64,000 nt of DNA from Glossina fuscipes (GCF_014805625.2 NW_023998415.1:42120700-42184699); one strand, 5' to 3'; shown: positions 51,184-62,882, numbered from the stretch's first letter. Made by a program: numbers and translations. Notes: a model not told the origin generated them from the sequence alone.

Positions 51184-54010
51184 GATTTAACGTCTATGTA
51201 ATATCTTTAACATCGAAATCTGTTAAAACATTATTTTCGTTTCCCTCTTTGTATTTGTTATGCTTGGAAGCACATGCAGAATGTTTAATTTACTCTTCGC
51301 TGTTATTCACAGTGACAATGTTGTGCATAAGGAACAAACAATAATGTTTCCCTTTATGCTTCACTGAGTTTTTAAAATTTTATGTAACATTCTTTAAGGC
51401 GTTACAATAGAGCTGTACACGTAGATTGAAAATGATTTCATTTATATGCAAGCAATTTTTACATATTCCTATATAACCATCATTGGATTTATGTTTCTTT
51501 TTTCTATGATCTCGACTCGACATCAACACATTGTATATATGTTTGCAATTATTTTTATTCCTTTGGCCTTTTTGAGCAAATTTTTGGTTTATTTATTATT
51601 CGTTTATCATTTATTTTTCTTTTTTCGTTGTCATTTTGTTCTTAATTCTGACTCAGTGGATATTATTGTCCATTCATTATAACATTAGCTTGCGAGTCCT
51701 GACGTAATTTTGCTTTAGTATATTTTCGCATCTAAATTAAAATTCTTGGACTTAAGTAAGCTTAAAATGTTGCTTTGCAATCCTGTAAATATATAAAATA
51801 TGAATCTATCTGAAGCTCTCATAATATTGAACATTGCCGAAGAGAGACAGACGTTTATTGGCCATCCTTTCCCGTCAATCGTTCACTTAGGCGGTGAAAA
51901 AAATTTATGCTAAAATGTCTTTATTTGATTTTCGTTGATAAGGGTGTAATACTATCCCACAAATGAAGCTATCGGCTTCAAATTTGATAGAAATATTGGA
52001 AATGCTTGCGAGCAGGTTGTTGCAGTTTGCAAATAGACTAAATCCACGTAACATGTAAACCGAGAATATCTCGGCTCTCCAAAGGGAAGTGAATTGAGAG
52101 ATAAACCTATAAAAATTTAAACGCACATTATACGGGCGGAGGCGATGCTACAAAAGCCTACGGCTACCCAATATTATCAAGTATCAAATTTTCATTGGTT
52201 TATCAAAACTTTTATAATAACCAGAGCAATAGAGAAGAAAATATATACATTTTTGACTAATGTGAAATTTGGAATGCGCTTGAGCATCTCCATTCGTCCG
52301 TCTGTCCGTTTGCGCAACTATGTAGTATTTGTGGTAAAGATTTTGCAATACGCAATTCGTAAACCGAACCGGTCAAAGCACACTCGTGCAATGCGATCAA
52401 TGTTTTTATACCCTATACCTTTGACCCAACTTTTATTATACCTAAGATTGTCCATTCATCTATTCATCGGTCTGCCTATCAATCTACAGGTCGCAATTTC
52501 TGAGATATTTTGATGAAATTTAGTACATCGCGTGTTTTGACTCATGGATGAATGGAAATTATTACATGGCAAATGTTTCGGATCGGGCGACCACTTTTCG
52601 GTTCATTGCTTTGTTTCGAAAAGTCGATATATGAAAAAATTGTGTTAAACAAATTGGAGTTGGGCCCTAAATGATGGGCCGCGCGCACCACTAAAGTGCT
52701 TTCACTTGTTCAGTTTTTTTTTTTTTTTTGTTTCGTTATTAATTTTCTATGGAGTGTCCCCATCCACTTGATGTTTTGATTTAATATGGTGAGCTAAGTG
52801 ACTTTGAAGCATCAGTTGATATCACGATTGCAAGCACATTCATTCAAGGTTAATAATATCAGCCCAACAAAGATTGTAATTTAAGTTGTGAAAAAATCCA
52901 TCAACAATGAATAATTATCACGTCGGATGTACGCCTTTTAAAACGTAAGAAGTAAAGAAATCGAGAAATAAGAAAATAACATTAAAGTCTTAGGCAAACT
53001 TGAGTTTTCATTACGGATTTGCGATGTTGTTCAAAAATATTCAGAGCAAGTAAAACGACGAAGGAAAGGAAAGAAAAAAAGGAAGGACGAAAGGAAGGAA
53101 GTAGGGCATGTTACGGAAAGCTCTTATTTAATATGTGAACACTTTTTTTTTGTTTATTATTATTATTATAATTTTTTTTTTTATTTTCTTTCAATTTTTT
53201 ATGATTATTTACCGCCTCAATTTATGAATACATAATTGAAAGTTTTCATTTAGAGCTTAAAAAAATAATTTTTTTTTTTTTGTTTTCATATTCTTTTGTG
53301 GTTTTGTTGATGAATTTTTAAACTCTCCGATGAAATAAGCGAGTAAACGACACCCGACGAAACGATTGCCAATATTTGTAAATAAACTCAAATATACACG
53401 TACAGCGTACACACCTGCATACTTATACTTATATAGCCTGAAGACGGAATTAATAATAACACCGATTATGAACAAACTGTAAAGGAACTTTTAGCTCTTA
53501 AAGGATATTTTAGACAAATTTTAGGACAGTATTTGGCAGTAAATATGAAAACATACATTCATACATACATACATACATACATATATACATACATGCGTAC
53601 ATACATACATACATACATACATAGAACATAAAATTAGTTATTCTTGTTTAAAATATTCTCACACAAACACATACGCTCTCTCTCCCCTTCAACTAAAAGT
53701 TTATCAGTTTTTAATATTAACCGTTAGATTTAATTTATATCACTTTTTGTTTTGTGTTAACTCAAAACATGCAATTCAACGACTTAGGAGAATTGCTTAT
53801 GCATTTTGCTTTCATTAATTTTGTTTTTCTTTTTCTCTTTAAAAATTAATTTGTTTCGCTTTTGCTGTACTTGCCTGAAAGAATACTTCCATTGTTTTTG
53901 AGCTGGCATTTTTAGCCGCTTCATGTATAGGATAATAACCATTGTTGCACGGTTTTCGAGGGCATGCATCAAATTCTGTTATCTGCAAATATATATATGA
54001 GAACTTATAC

Positions 54011-54054
<44 letters not shown>

Positions 54055-57000
54055 GCATACATATTTTTATTATTATTATTATTTAGCATACAATTTATAC
54101 TCGTAGTTGTATGTGTTTGTTGGTATGAAGTTTTCATTTTATTCATTTATTTTTCTTTAAAAAATTTTTAAATAATTTCCACACAACATACTCTATATAA
54201 TATATACACTCTATTCACAACACTGTTTGTTTTATGAAAAACAAAAATAAAATTTTGTAAATTATTAAAGAAAAACTATAAATAAATCAATAAAGAAATC
54301 AAATAACATGAATTTTAGTTTCGCTACCAACACACGTCTATATGCAGTTACATGCATACATATATCCATCTAAAACACATGCAGACGATATTTGGGATTA
54401 CTAAGAATGATTTAAAATTGTTGAAAAATGTGTGGGAAAAAATTTCCGCAGACGATGTATAAGAAAATCGAGATTAGATTAATAGAGCATTTGTAGTGTG
54501 TGGGCAGTGTATTAGGCAGCACAGATAATCCATAAATCTAATCAGCATATCAAGTCTATTTATCTGTCCGTTAGTTTATTAATTCAAATGCTCTGACTCT
54601 TAAAGTCATGTTGACGTATTGAAAACATTAACTAGGTCAAGTTCCGGTTTAACTATTATGTAAGTTTAAAAACAAAAATTTGCAAAATGTGTTCATAAGG
54701 CGCTCGATTTTTAAAAATTACAATTCAATCTTTTTTGTGTCCGCATGATAAGGTTTCGAATGGACTATTATGTATAGAGAATGTGCGTACATTGATATAT
54801 ATCGGATCGGTCAGTTGGTATTGATGATAAAGTATTTCAACAATATGTTACTCTATAAAACGGAAAGGAGTAGATCAAGGTTGCAAATGTACAACCTATG
54901 AAGGCAATTCATTTAGTTGACTCCATTTGTTAAACTGAACTTTAAAAACGCTTTTATGGGCTTTAAAGTTTTTTTTTTTTTTATTTATCTACAATGGTTA
55001 AGTAGATAGAGCCTAAATTCGTTCGCGTCCTCACTTACATTAACTTATATCTAAGAATCAGCTAAACAAAGTGTAAAATTTATTCCGTTTATTTGTCTAA
55101 TAATCTTTCAATTATGATGATTTAATATACGTTTTGTGATTTTCTTAGGCTGAAATGTATTAAGTTTCTGCTTATATTTTAAGCTACAATAATAAAAGTT
55201 AACATACCAAACTGAGTTTGTGTGAGTGAGGTAAGCAAGCAATACTCCCTATTTCATGTTTGCATTCATTTTGATAAGCAATGAGACTCAAATAACTAAA
55301 TACTAACAAATGTTTTACTAAAATTTTGTGCAAAAATTTTTATTAAACCTTCGCATCCGTGAACTTTACAATGCGAATGCAGGCCTCTTGAATAAAAATA
55401 ATTTCTCATTGCATTGCATTTCCTCTAAAGAGTTTAACAAATTTTTTCGCCGCTTCCATCCTCTTCGAAAGATGTAGACGCAGTTTTAATTAAAGTTGAC
55501 TTGGTTGGTTTGGTGAACTATGGTGAACGCACCTAAAGGAAAGATCAGACTCTCTGAGACTTCGCTGCATATAAGCTTAGATCAGTAAAAAAACTCATTA
55601 AGAGCTATACTGGAGTATGATGATTAAAATGCCTTTAGTTTCGATGAACATGTCGTCCATCAAAATTCCAATGATATGAATGCTTTAGCATTTGATTGTA
55701 CTGAAGAAGAACTAAATCAAAAGTATAATGATTGCGGTAAAGATATCGAAAGGAAGCAAATCTAGAGAAGCAAACCAGAAAACAACTGAGCAATTTTCAT
55801 AATGAAATGTTGCTAATGATTATATATTGAGCTATGAGAAGAAATGCATGAAAGTTGATTATGTTATCGAAAGAGCTCGCATTTGCTAAATTGTGGACAT
55901 TGGTTTTGGGTGTTTTTCACTTCATATAAAAAACGATGGAAATTTTGAACTTAATCATACGGTTACATATAATTAAATGTAGTTTGATTAAAAGTCCGGC
56001 AATTATTCGAATGAGATAAAGTACGAATAAAGTAAAATCATATGTTTTTTTTTTTTTTTAAGTTTTTATTATCTGCGTGTCGCATGTATTGCGTTAAAAA
56101 ATTATGTACAAAATTTTATACCAATTTACACCAGAATTTTCTTACCTTTCTGGCTGGCAATATTTTCAAAGAAAATTGCTTTGCTTTTTAAATAAATAAA
56201 AGAATGGAAACTTGATAAAATGATAATAAAAATTCGAAAAAACAAGTAAGAAAATTATATTCGACAGGGACGGGATCTCGCATACCCACACCACTATACT
56301 TTTCGCATTCTATTCTCTAAATAACTTTTATTTCATACCCTTATCGCTCGTATTATTAAGAAAGAATTGAATATCACCAGATCGCCATGTTCATTTAGAG
56401 AATTAACCCATTTTTAGGCCGATAATTTAACGGCGTGTTTGAGCAATGTGTAAAATAGTTTTACGCATTGCCGCTTGCTTGCATTGTGTTAAATAAGCAT
56501 AAAATATCAAAAAAGTGAAAAAAAAAAAAAAAATTAAATTTAATCACTTCTAAGTTGTTGTGTGGACAAGGCTGACTTTTTTTTTTTTTTAATATTTACA
56601 CTGCGTGCTTCTCTGCTCTAACCAATTTGGCTCAATTTTTCAATGCCAAGCTGCACTGCTTCCAAACTTGCAATGTTTCTATCAAATTTAAACACGACAC
56701 ACATACACACACCCACACACGCCATACAGACGGACCGACATGGCTTAATCTAATCAGAATTTCAGATGCTGATCGAGAAAGGAGTCGCTGAAACATACTT
56801 TATGGGTATTACATACATTATGCAAAAAAAGGCAAAACGATTATACCATGCAATGCTTCAGTGGTGGAGGTAGAATAAGAAAGGAAAATCAAAAAAATAA
56901 AAAAAAAATAAAAAAGAAGAAGATAAATAAATATTTAAACACACACACAATTAGATTCGATTTTTACGTAATCAATTTTGGTTGTTTTATGCTGAAAAAG

Positions 57001-57670
57001 ATACAACAGAAATTTTAAGAAAAAAGATATTTATGTACATACGTTTATATGGAAGAATAGGTTCTTTTTTATTTTTTATTTATTTATTTTTGTTTTTTTC
57101 TAAAGCTAAGACATGAACGCATTATCTAAGCATGCTCGTTATAAGAACAAAAAAAAAAAAAAAACAGAAAATCAACATAATTGAATAAAATAAGAAGAAG
57201 AACTCGACTGACTCAACTAACATATATTTTTAATAAGAAAACTGATTAAATGTTACTTGGAAACACATGTGACTTTTTTTTTTAATCTCTTTTTAAAATG
57301 CACACACAGAATAGAAGAATGAAAATAAATACATAAATAAATAAATGAAATGAAATGAAATGAAATGAAATGAATGAAGTAATAAATGAAATAAGATACA
57401 AAAAGGAAAAAAAAAAAAAATTACAAAATTCTTAGATATTTCCGCGTACCAAAATGCGAGCGCACTCCTCATGATCGTATATTGCGGCTAAATGCAAAGC
57501 GGTACGCCCATGTTCACCGCCCTGCTGTATATCTATGATATTACGATATTTTCCCATAATACGCAAACACTTGACTTTATTCAGCTCGGTGGCCAAATGT
57601 ACGGGAGCTTGTTTCTTTTCGTTGAGTATGCTGGTGTCCACAGGTCTGCAAATAAAGACATGCAGATTAG

Positions 57671-57709
<39 letters not shown>

Positions 57710-60690
57710 AAAAAGAAAGAAATAGAGAGAGATCGTTATTATCTGAAAGTTTGTGAAGCGTTAAGTAATTCAAAAACGAGTAAAAAAAAGAAAAACAAAA
57801 AAAACCGTAAAGTTCTGTTCGCGTTGTGTTAAATCTCTTGTCCTGTCGCTTAAAGAAAATCCTTCGGAATTTTTAATCATTTATAGGCGCCTCAAGCGCC
57901 TCAGGCGCATCAATGAGAGTCGTTTCTACTTTCAGCATAAATTTTAACATTTCCTGCTCATTTCGCTTGTATTTCAAGTGCGATTTTTCAATGTTTGTCT
58001 CTTTTGTAAGTAAATCGCAATCCATTTACAATATCGATAATAATAAAAATAAAATGACGGATCAAATAGACAGACCGTGATAAGCCAAAACAACACAAGT
58101 TTAATAGAGAACGTTCTTATTCGGATGACGTGAATGTTTAGACCGATAAGTTAGCAGCACAAAGCAAAGTCAATTTTCAAATCAAACTCAAAAATTTCTA
58201 ACACCACCACCAGGGATATACTTTTTACAAAATATAATTCCGGTTATTACAAACGCAACAATGTTATTTGGCATACTTTCATTTTATAGTGGAGCAATAG
58301 AAAAATGTTTCCAAGCAAAAATAAATGTTTCACAGAATCTCTACATCTCTCTTGCAATATCTACTCTAATTGGGAGAAATGGTGAACAGGCAAAAAATGA
58401 AAAATAAGTGTTATGTAGATATAAGTGCATTGTAACGTACTGTCGCATGCCCTATGTGTCCGTACGCTAAGAATATGGCGTACAAAAAAAAAGAAAAAAA
58501 AAAGAAAAGAGAAATAAATCCGAGTTGCCTTCCTCAAGTTAGTATTGAAATATGACCATCGCACCAACGCCAGCAATGTTAGTCCGTCATTGTGGTTTCA
58601 TTCTTTACACACATAGGCATACACATATACTAACTCGTCATATAGTTGACTCATTTTGCACTTACATTGACAATAAATAATCCAGGGCTTCATAAGAATC
58701 GCATTCAACGGCAACATGTATGGGTGTATTACCTGCATTATCTCGAATATTAAAATCTACAAATAAATCAAAATAAAGTGAAATAAATTAATTATATTAA
58801 ATAATAAAAAAAAAAAAAAAAAAAAAATATAAAAAAAAGAAGAAGCAAGTTGAAAGATATCTTTTTATATCCATTACAGGAGTCATATTCATTTACAGGA
58901 CTCATATCACCGTCGAATTATAACCAATTTCTTTCTATTCTCGTCACCGGGAAAACTAATTCATTTACCCAAAAGTAAGTATTGTTTGTCTATATCGTAT
59001 ACTATTTTCTTGAACCACTATTCGATGCATAGCTGCGATCTGGTATTTGTTCTTGTTTAGGACACTTAGTTGCAGAAGCTATAAAAACTCTTCAACAGGA
59101 CTCTCTTCAACGTACGTTCAAGACTTTTGATGCAATGCATGCTTTGAAGAGATCGCCTTTTGATCGAAAAAACTAAACTTCCACACTATTGCTTAAGCAA
59201 CAAAAATATATAATATATATATATATTTATATAGATCGTATCGTATCAATTTTTATATTCTGCACCATCTACGACGCAAGTGTGAACGAATGCACATGAT
59301 ACGCAGAAGGACTTGAGATAGACCCATCTCTTATTATACCGATCGATTCAAAAAGTGATTCTAAGCTTATCTGTCCGTCTGTCCATCTAGTACTAGTTTT
59401 GTTCAATCCGAATAATTTTTCAAATTATTTGATGAAATTTGATACACTGGTGTGTTTCGGTTCCGAGACGAACTGGCTTCAATCGAACTACTTCTCTGAT
59501 CCACTTTCCATATAACGCATTATTTTGGAAAGCCATTAGATGCATAACTGCATTAAACGAGGTAATCTATAATATTTTGAACCGTGGCACATGGCCGACT
59601 ACAGTGTATCAACTTGATTTTGTATATAGGTTTTCGGAAGTTGACGGGTCGGCTCGTAAGCGTAAAAATCAACCGAAAGAGTTTTGTACGCATATACTCT
59701 GCAGATAATTTTATACATACACATGTGTATATAAAATCCATGTTGTATTGATAATAATTTCGGATTCTACGTTCCACAATATTTTATTATTTTAAAATTA
59801 TTTGAAAATTCTGATCGTCTTAAGGCAACATTTTCGTTATTGACTTGGCGTATTACTATCTAACTGTGCACTGAAAAACAACGTGGAGGTAAAACAAAAA
59901 CCATGACCGCTTTTATTAAGACCTAAATTTCGGTTAAAAAGTCCAGGTGATATGGTCCACACAATTCTAATTTTCATATATTTGCTCGACGTAATATAGA
60001 TATAGATATAGGCGATATAGATTTGACGCAAGTTGTATATAACTTTCTTAGATGAGAGACTAAGAATATTTGTTGTTATTGTTGTTGCGTGTCGTTGCAT
60101 GCTGGCATGTGCCGGTTATATTACATTTCTGCCAGTTATGTACACTGACGAAATATTCTACGTAAGTGATGCGTATCTCTTATGTGAATTGTGTTTTAAG
60201 AATTTTTCGACATGTATTTATTGAAAAATTTACCGAAACTACATAGGATGAGTAGAAAATACGTTCAATCTAAGTTGTGTACATTTTTTTTCTCATATAT
60301 ATACTATATGCATATAACATTTGTTGTTTTGTCGATTTGCACATGACGTGCAAAGTGTATACAATTGCAAATAGTTCGCGCGCTGCATGTGTCTTAGCAA
60401 CTATTGAATTAAGATGGAAACAAAATTAATTACCTAGAAGCAGTTGCGCAGTTAAGATGCCGTTTGTAGTGCATTTATAATAGTAATAGTAACTAGTAGT
60501 GGCTTAAACATGAAAATAGCAATTGTTACTTACCTCCTTTTTGATCATGTATATAGCGTAATATATCGACTTGATTACGGGCAGCTGCTTGATGGGCTGC
60601 AGTTCTACCTTTGCCATCTTGCAGGGATAGCCGTGTATTATCGGCTTGATAAAGACGTTTAAAGTCATCCAAATTGCCAGCCTCAGCTGC
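35188..60690 (-). CDS. TrpA1: TrpA1 cation channel (5' exon not found)
   Basis: TrpA1 is the ankyrin-type TRP channel of sensory neurons, gated by heat and electrophilic irritants. I place 15 exons on the minus strand: 60690-60534, 58756-58666, 57645-57450, 53982-53875, 50914-50726, 44946-44137, 44076-43762, 43169-43059, 39339-39119, 39045-38679, 38569-38453, 38368-38206, 38115-38003, 36660-36501 and 35486-35188. They sum to 3417 bases (1138 residues plus stop) with every phase consistent, and read collinearly with what I recall of Drosophila TrpA1. The order is an ankyrin-repeat N-terminal half (residues about 1-590), a linker, six membrane segments and pore (about 680-975), then a C-terminal coiled coil (ELEKQKRKLRDIGRTLEQQH). 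The first visible exon starts at AAEAGNLDDFKRLYQADN after TTACAG, so the initiator exon lies further 5'. I did not find it in 60691-62882. Introns range from 60 bp to about 5.8 kb. Confidence 0.95.
35516..36405 (+). repeat. Dispersed repeat family A, longest copy, filling a TrpA1 intron
   Basis: The left end is ACAAGTAAGGAAATTATATT, with palindrome-derived TTCGATCGTGACCGAA then GATACCCATCACCGT. The right end is TTTCGGTGATGGATATAAAA, so ATAYCCATCACCG occurs inverted near both ends. A GACA-repeat tract ((GACA)n, GTCY type) lies at 36237-36268 and a smaller one at 35818-35840. No ORF of note. The copy fills most of the last TrpA1 intron (35487-36500), stopping about 30 bp from the 3' splice site. 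Confidence 0.8.
38003..39339 (-). other. TrpA1: TrpA1 exons 9-13: transmembrane domain and pore
   Basis: S1 is HLANLLVYSIFLLFVTIYSS (exon 39339-39119). S2 contains CAGTIIVYIALSSL, S3 LISWILYISTLIMVAP and S4 SVFLSWFRLLLFLQRF (exon 39045-38679). S5 is in exon 38569-38453 (LLVFSILIIAFGLAFYIL). The pore helix and selectivity region is SLLRTFSMMLGELDFVGTY (exon 38368-38206). S6 spans the exon 12/13 join, FLIL(S)IFMILMPILLMNLL, followed by AVGDIESVRRNAQ. The exon 10 acceptor at 39046 was chosen because it keeps the split Arg codon (CG|T) in phase. All splice sites are GT-AG. Confidence 0.93.
41475..41650 (+). mobile_element. tRNA-derived SINE, copy 1
   Basis: The head reads CGCCTGAGTGGCCGAATAGG, an A-box region, then GGGTTCAAATC at 41526, matching a pol III B box. 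The spacing and the GTGGCCGA start resemble a class II (Ser/Leu) tRNA. The body carries AAAGCC...AGCCTTAGATGCTATCGGTT and AAGACCTTAGTCTT, and the tail is an AT-rich AATAA repeat. No convincing target-site duplication flanks it, so it is probably older than copy 2. Confidence 0.85.
41852..41951. other. Assembly gap, 100 N
   Basis: Exactly 100 N, between two SINE copies of the same family. Repeat-induced assembly failure is a plausible cause. Confidence 0.98.
42066..42283 (+). mobile_element. tRNA-derived SINE, copy 2, with target-site duplication
   Basis: The element body is 42082-42267, bounded by a perfect 16-bp direct repeat (TAAAAAAAATACTATC) at 42066-42081 and 42268-42283, the hallmark of LINE-mediated insertion. 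Head: CGCCTGAGTGGCCGAGTAGG. B box: GGGTTCAAACC at 42133. Body: GCCGATAGCCCCAGATGCTA and AAGACTTTAGTCTTAGAATT, the latter able to form a hairpin. Tail: (TAA)n from about 42236. It is about 80-85% alike copy 1 by eye. It lies antisense to TrpA1 within an intron. Confidence 0.93.
42286..42361. repeat. Interleaved short inverted repeats
   Basis: TGCATATTATCA at 42286-42297 pairs with 42341-42352. GCAATAAGTTGCA at 42314-42326 pairs with 42349-42361. The arms overlap, so alternative hairpins are possible. It starts three bases after the SINE target-site duplication. Confidence 0.7.
43059..44946 (-). other. TrpA1: TrpA1 exons 6-8: main ankyrin block and pre-S1 linker
   Basis: Exon 44946-44137 (270 codons) encodes consecutive ankyrin repeats, for example TPLHCASMFDHPDIVEYLVQ, SPLLLAASRSGWKTVHLLIR, SPLHFAARYGRYNTVKQLLD and TPLHIASQQGHTRVVQLLLN. 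After a 60-bp intron, exon 44076-43762 begins NTALHLATMENKPHAISVLL and continues into DKHPCVTLALIASMPKVFEA. Exon 43169-43059 carries IKYTFSFLQCPFMFAKLDEK. Confidence 0.95.
44947..50725. other. TrpA1 intron (exons 5-6), about 5.8 kb
   Basis: Mostly AT-rich, with family-like fragments (GGTGGGCGTGGTTAAGT near 46700) and a CA array at about 49872-49896. A 200-codon plus-strand frame at 48741-49343 begins at a GTG, contains hydrophobic low-complexity runs and resembles nothing I know, so I do not call it a gene. Confidence 0.6.
50915..53874. other. TrpA1 GC-AG intron, 2960 bp
   Basis: Minus-strand donor CAG|GCAAGT at 53874, acceptor TTACTTTTAG ending at 50915. It holds a CAA array at about 51150-51182, a reverse family A fragment (about 51940-52170), a family B fragment (about 52430-52640) and ATACA arrays at 53554-53622. 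Confidence 0.85.
53983..57449. other. TrpA1 intron (exons 3-4)
   Basis: Starts GTACGC at 57449 and ends TTTGCAG at 53983. It contains a TA array at about 54011-54050, a family A copy at 56245-56815 and a (GAAAT)n tract at about 57344-57375. No gene recognised. Confidence 0.75.
56245..56815 (+). repeat. Dispersed repeat family A copy in a TrpA1 intron
   Basis: It begins ACAAGTAAGAAAATTATATT, then ATACCCACACCAC. It contains GCAATGTTTCTATCAAATTT in the same place as other copies, a CATACAGACGGACCGACATGG tract, GCTGATCGAGAAAGGAGTCG and ends near TTATGGGTATTA. The palindromic core is degraded (TTCGACAGGGACGGGA). Confidence 0.7.
57646..60533. other. TrpA1 introns (exons 1-3) other than exon 58666-58756
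   Basis: Contains a GA array at about 57675-57705 beside an acceptor and a family B-like fragment at 59340-59640 (TCTGTCCGTCTGTCCATCTA). No additional coding exon was found. Confidence 0.6.
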
Positions 60691-62882
60691 CTGTAAGAGC
60701 AAACAAACAAATCCATAATAAACATTAACTATATTTTTTTAAATTAGAAAAAACTTGTAAAAGAAAATAAAGAAAGTAATAATAAACCGCAACCGTAATC
60801 GCAATCGCAATCGCAATCGCAATCGTTTGTCATCATCGTAACAAATAAAATAAAATCACTTTACTTTATTTACATAAAACGACGGAAAAAATCTTGAGTT
60901 GAAATAAAAGAAATTAAGCAATCAGTCAAATCGTCTCCGAAATTCCGAATTTACAATGAGATATCATTTCCATGCTAAACATCGATTAATTTAATTTTCT
61001 TTATGATAATCTTAAAAATATTGAATAAAGAGAGATATTCTTATATTATAGGTACGCTGCTTATGTTATTGATATATTGATTACATTCTTCTTCAGGTGT
61101 GGTTTTTGTGGCGCAAAAATTGAACTATCCTTAGACTTTGACTTATGTCTTCAGAGAGGATAACAGAAAAGACTAATGAATTTTAGAATGATTTGATCTA
61201 ATACCGATTGTAATTACTCTCTCGCACACTATGATGAAAGTTTCTCGTACGAGAAATCGTGTGTTCGTTTCTAAAAGCTCTCAGCAAAAAAAAAAAAAAA
61301 AAGAAGCATCTTCAACCGCCTTTTTTCTTACTCTACTTCTTATTCGGACTTTTGAATTTTTTTTTTTTTTTTTTTTTTTTTATGTCTCTGGTGTAACATT
61401 ATGCTGGTATATATTATCCTCTAGACTGCTTAACCTATAAATATATGAAGTTCATTAAGAAACGTATAGCAGTCAGAAGTACTTGAGATAGGATTTTAAT
61501 TATATCAATCTACTCAAAAAAGTATTCTGCATGTCTGGCTCTCCCACCCGTCCAATATCTGCCCATGAATTTTTTGCATTTAATCGTCTGGTTGCGAGAT
61601 GTTTTTAAGAAACTCTGCCATCGATAATGGACGGAATCTCAGAACTCGTACACGGTCCAGAGAAAGTCGTTCGTTATATGCAAAATGTTTTTCTGTTTAG
61701 AGTACATTGCGATAAAACTTGACGAAATATAATTACTATGCCATTATTAATTGAATGGCGTAAATTTGGATCGGACGGACACATATTTGCAGTCTTTCCC
61801 TTCTAAATGTTCTTACAAAAAATTGACTTTCATATGACAACATTGTCTAACGGTTGGTCCTAATTGGACGCGTTTAATTTTTAATATTTTATAAAGAAGA
61901 CAAAAAAAAAAAAAAAAATGTATTATTAGAAAATTTACAGGATCGGTCTCGTCACACTATCACATTTTTATCCTTTTTCATTTTGAATTACATCCAATCC
62001 TCTTCATAATTATTTAGATTAAGCTTAACTGGGGCTTGTTACGGTCACATTTTGCATGTTAAGTAGATCGCGTTGGTTCTACGATTGACGTTTCATTATT
62101 TTAACCTAAGAAAATGACCTTTGAATCGGTCGTTACAATACTTATATAAGTGGATCTATCTGACGTTCTTCTGGGTGTCAGGTACTTCCGCGCAAACTTA
62201 ATATAGCCGGTAGTGGTAGTTGTTTGGGGTAAAAATATATATGTAGTTAAATCAATCTACGTAAAGCGATTGATTGTGTTCAGTTATTAAATAGGTAATG
62301 AGAGGTAAAGCGAGGCAAGAATACGTCTGTAGCGCATCGAAATCATTCGGTTCGATTTAGAAAGAATACAGAGATATCACTTTAACATCGTTGAGCTGTG
62401 TCTTGTATGTGGCATACAAAAAATGAGTGTGGTTTTCACGAGAGTACCCATCTAGTACTCGACAAGAGAACGAGTGTAACAACTTTTTGTATTTGATATA
62501 CATTTGTGTTCACTATTTACATATTATGTATAAACGCAAGCGCTTGCGTATTCAAATTATAATTTTGCAGCGATTTACATAAATATAATATTTCTACCCC
62601 GAGTCAACCAGCTAGATAGCTAAAGAATACATTTTTTGTTTATCATATGACTACTTTTTGAAGAGTGAAATTATTCAGTTCAATTACAATCTATGTCTTA
62701 TGGAAATCTTGCTCGTCACTTATTTGACTACACGTTACGGTGAATTATTTTAAATAAAACTATAGTTTACCAATTAGTTAGTATAAGTAAGTCACCATTT
62801 ATTTTCAATTTTTTTTTTTTCAAATTCTCAAAAAACGAAATATTACTATTTTTTTTTTTTTTTTTTTTATATAAATACGTGT
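60691..62882. other. TrpA1 5' region and Got2 3' flank
   Basis: About 2.2 kb without a recognisable exon. It has a GCAATC hexamer array at 60791-60824, poly-A and poly-T runs, a family B-like fragment near 61540-61830 and a minus-strand AATAAA at 62798-62803, about 80 bp past the Got2 stop (candidate polyadenylation signal). The TrpA1 first exon and promoter may be here unrecognised, or lie beyond the window. Confidence 0.45.

Larger units (their letters stand above)
50726..60690 (-). other. TrpA1: TrpA1 exons 1-5 (visible): N-terminal ankyrin repeats
   Basis: Exon 60690-60534 has DGKGRTAAHQAAARNQVDIL. Exon 58756-58666 has NTPIHVAVECDSYEALDYLL. Exon 57645-57450 has APVHLATELNKVKCLRIMG and GGEHGRTALHLAAIYDHEEC. 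Exon 53982-53875 has NNGYYPIHEAAKNASSKTME. Exon 50914-50726 has GNVPLHSAVHGGDIKAVELC. Each follows the TPLHxAA...GH ankyrin pattern. The intron after exon 53875 has a GC donor (see findings). Confidence 0.92.

Noticed and set aside
57492..57756. Plus-strand frames with an Arg/Glu-rich tail
   Set aside because: They are shadows of the TrpA1 exon at 57450-57645 on the other strand, plus the adjacent GA microsatellite.
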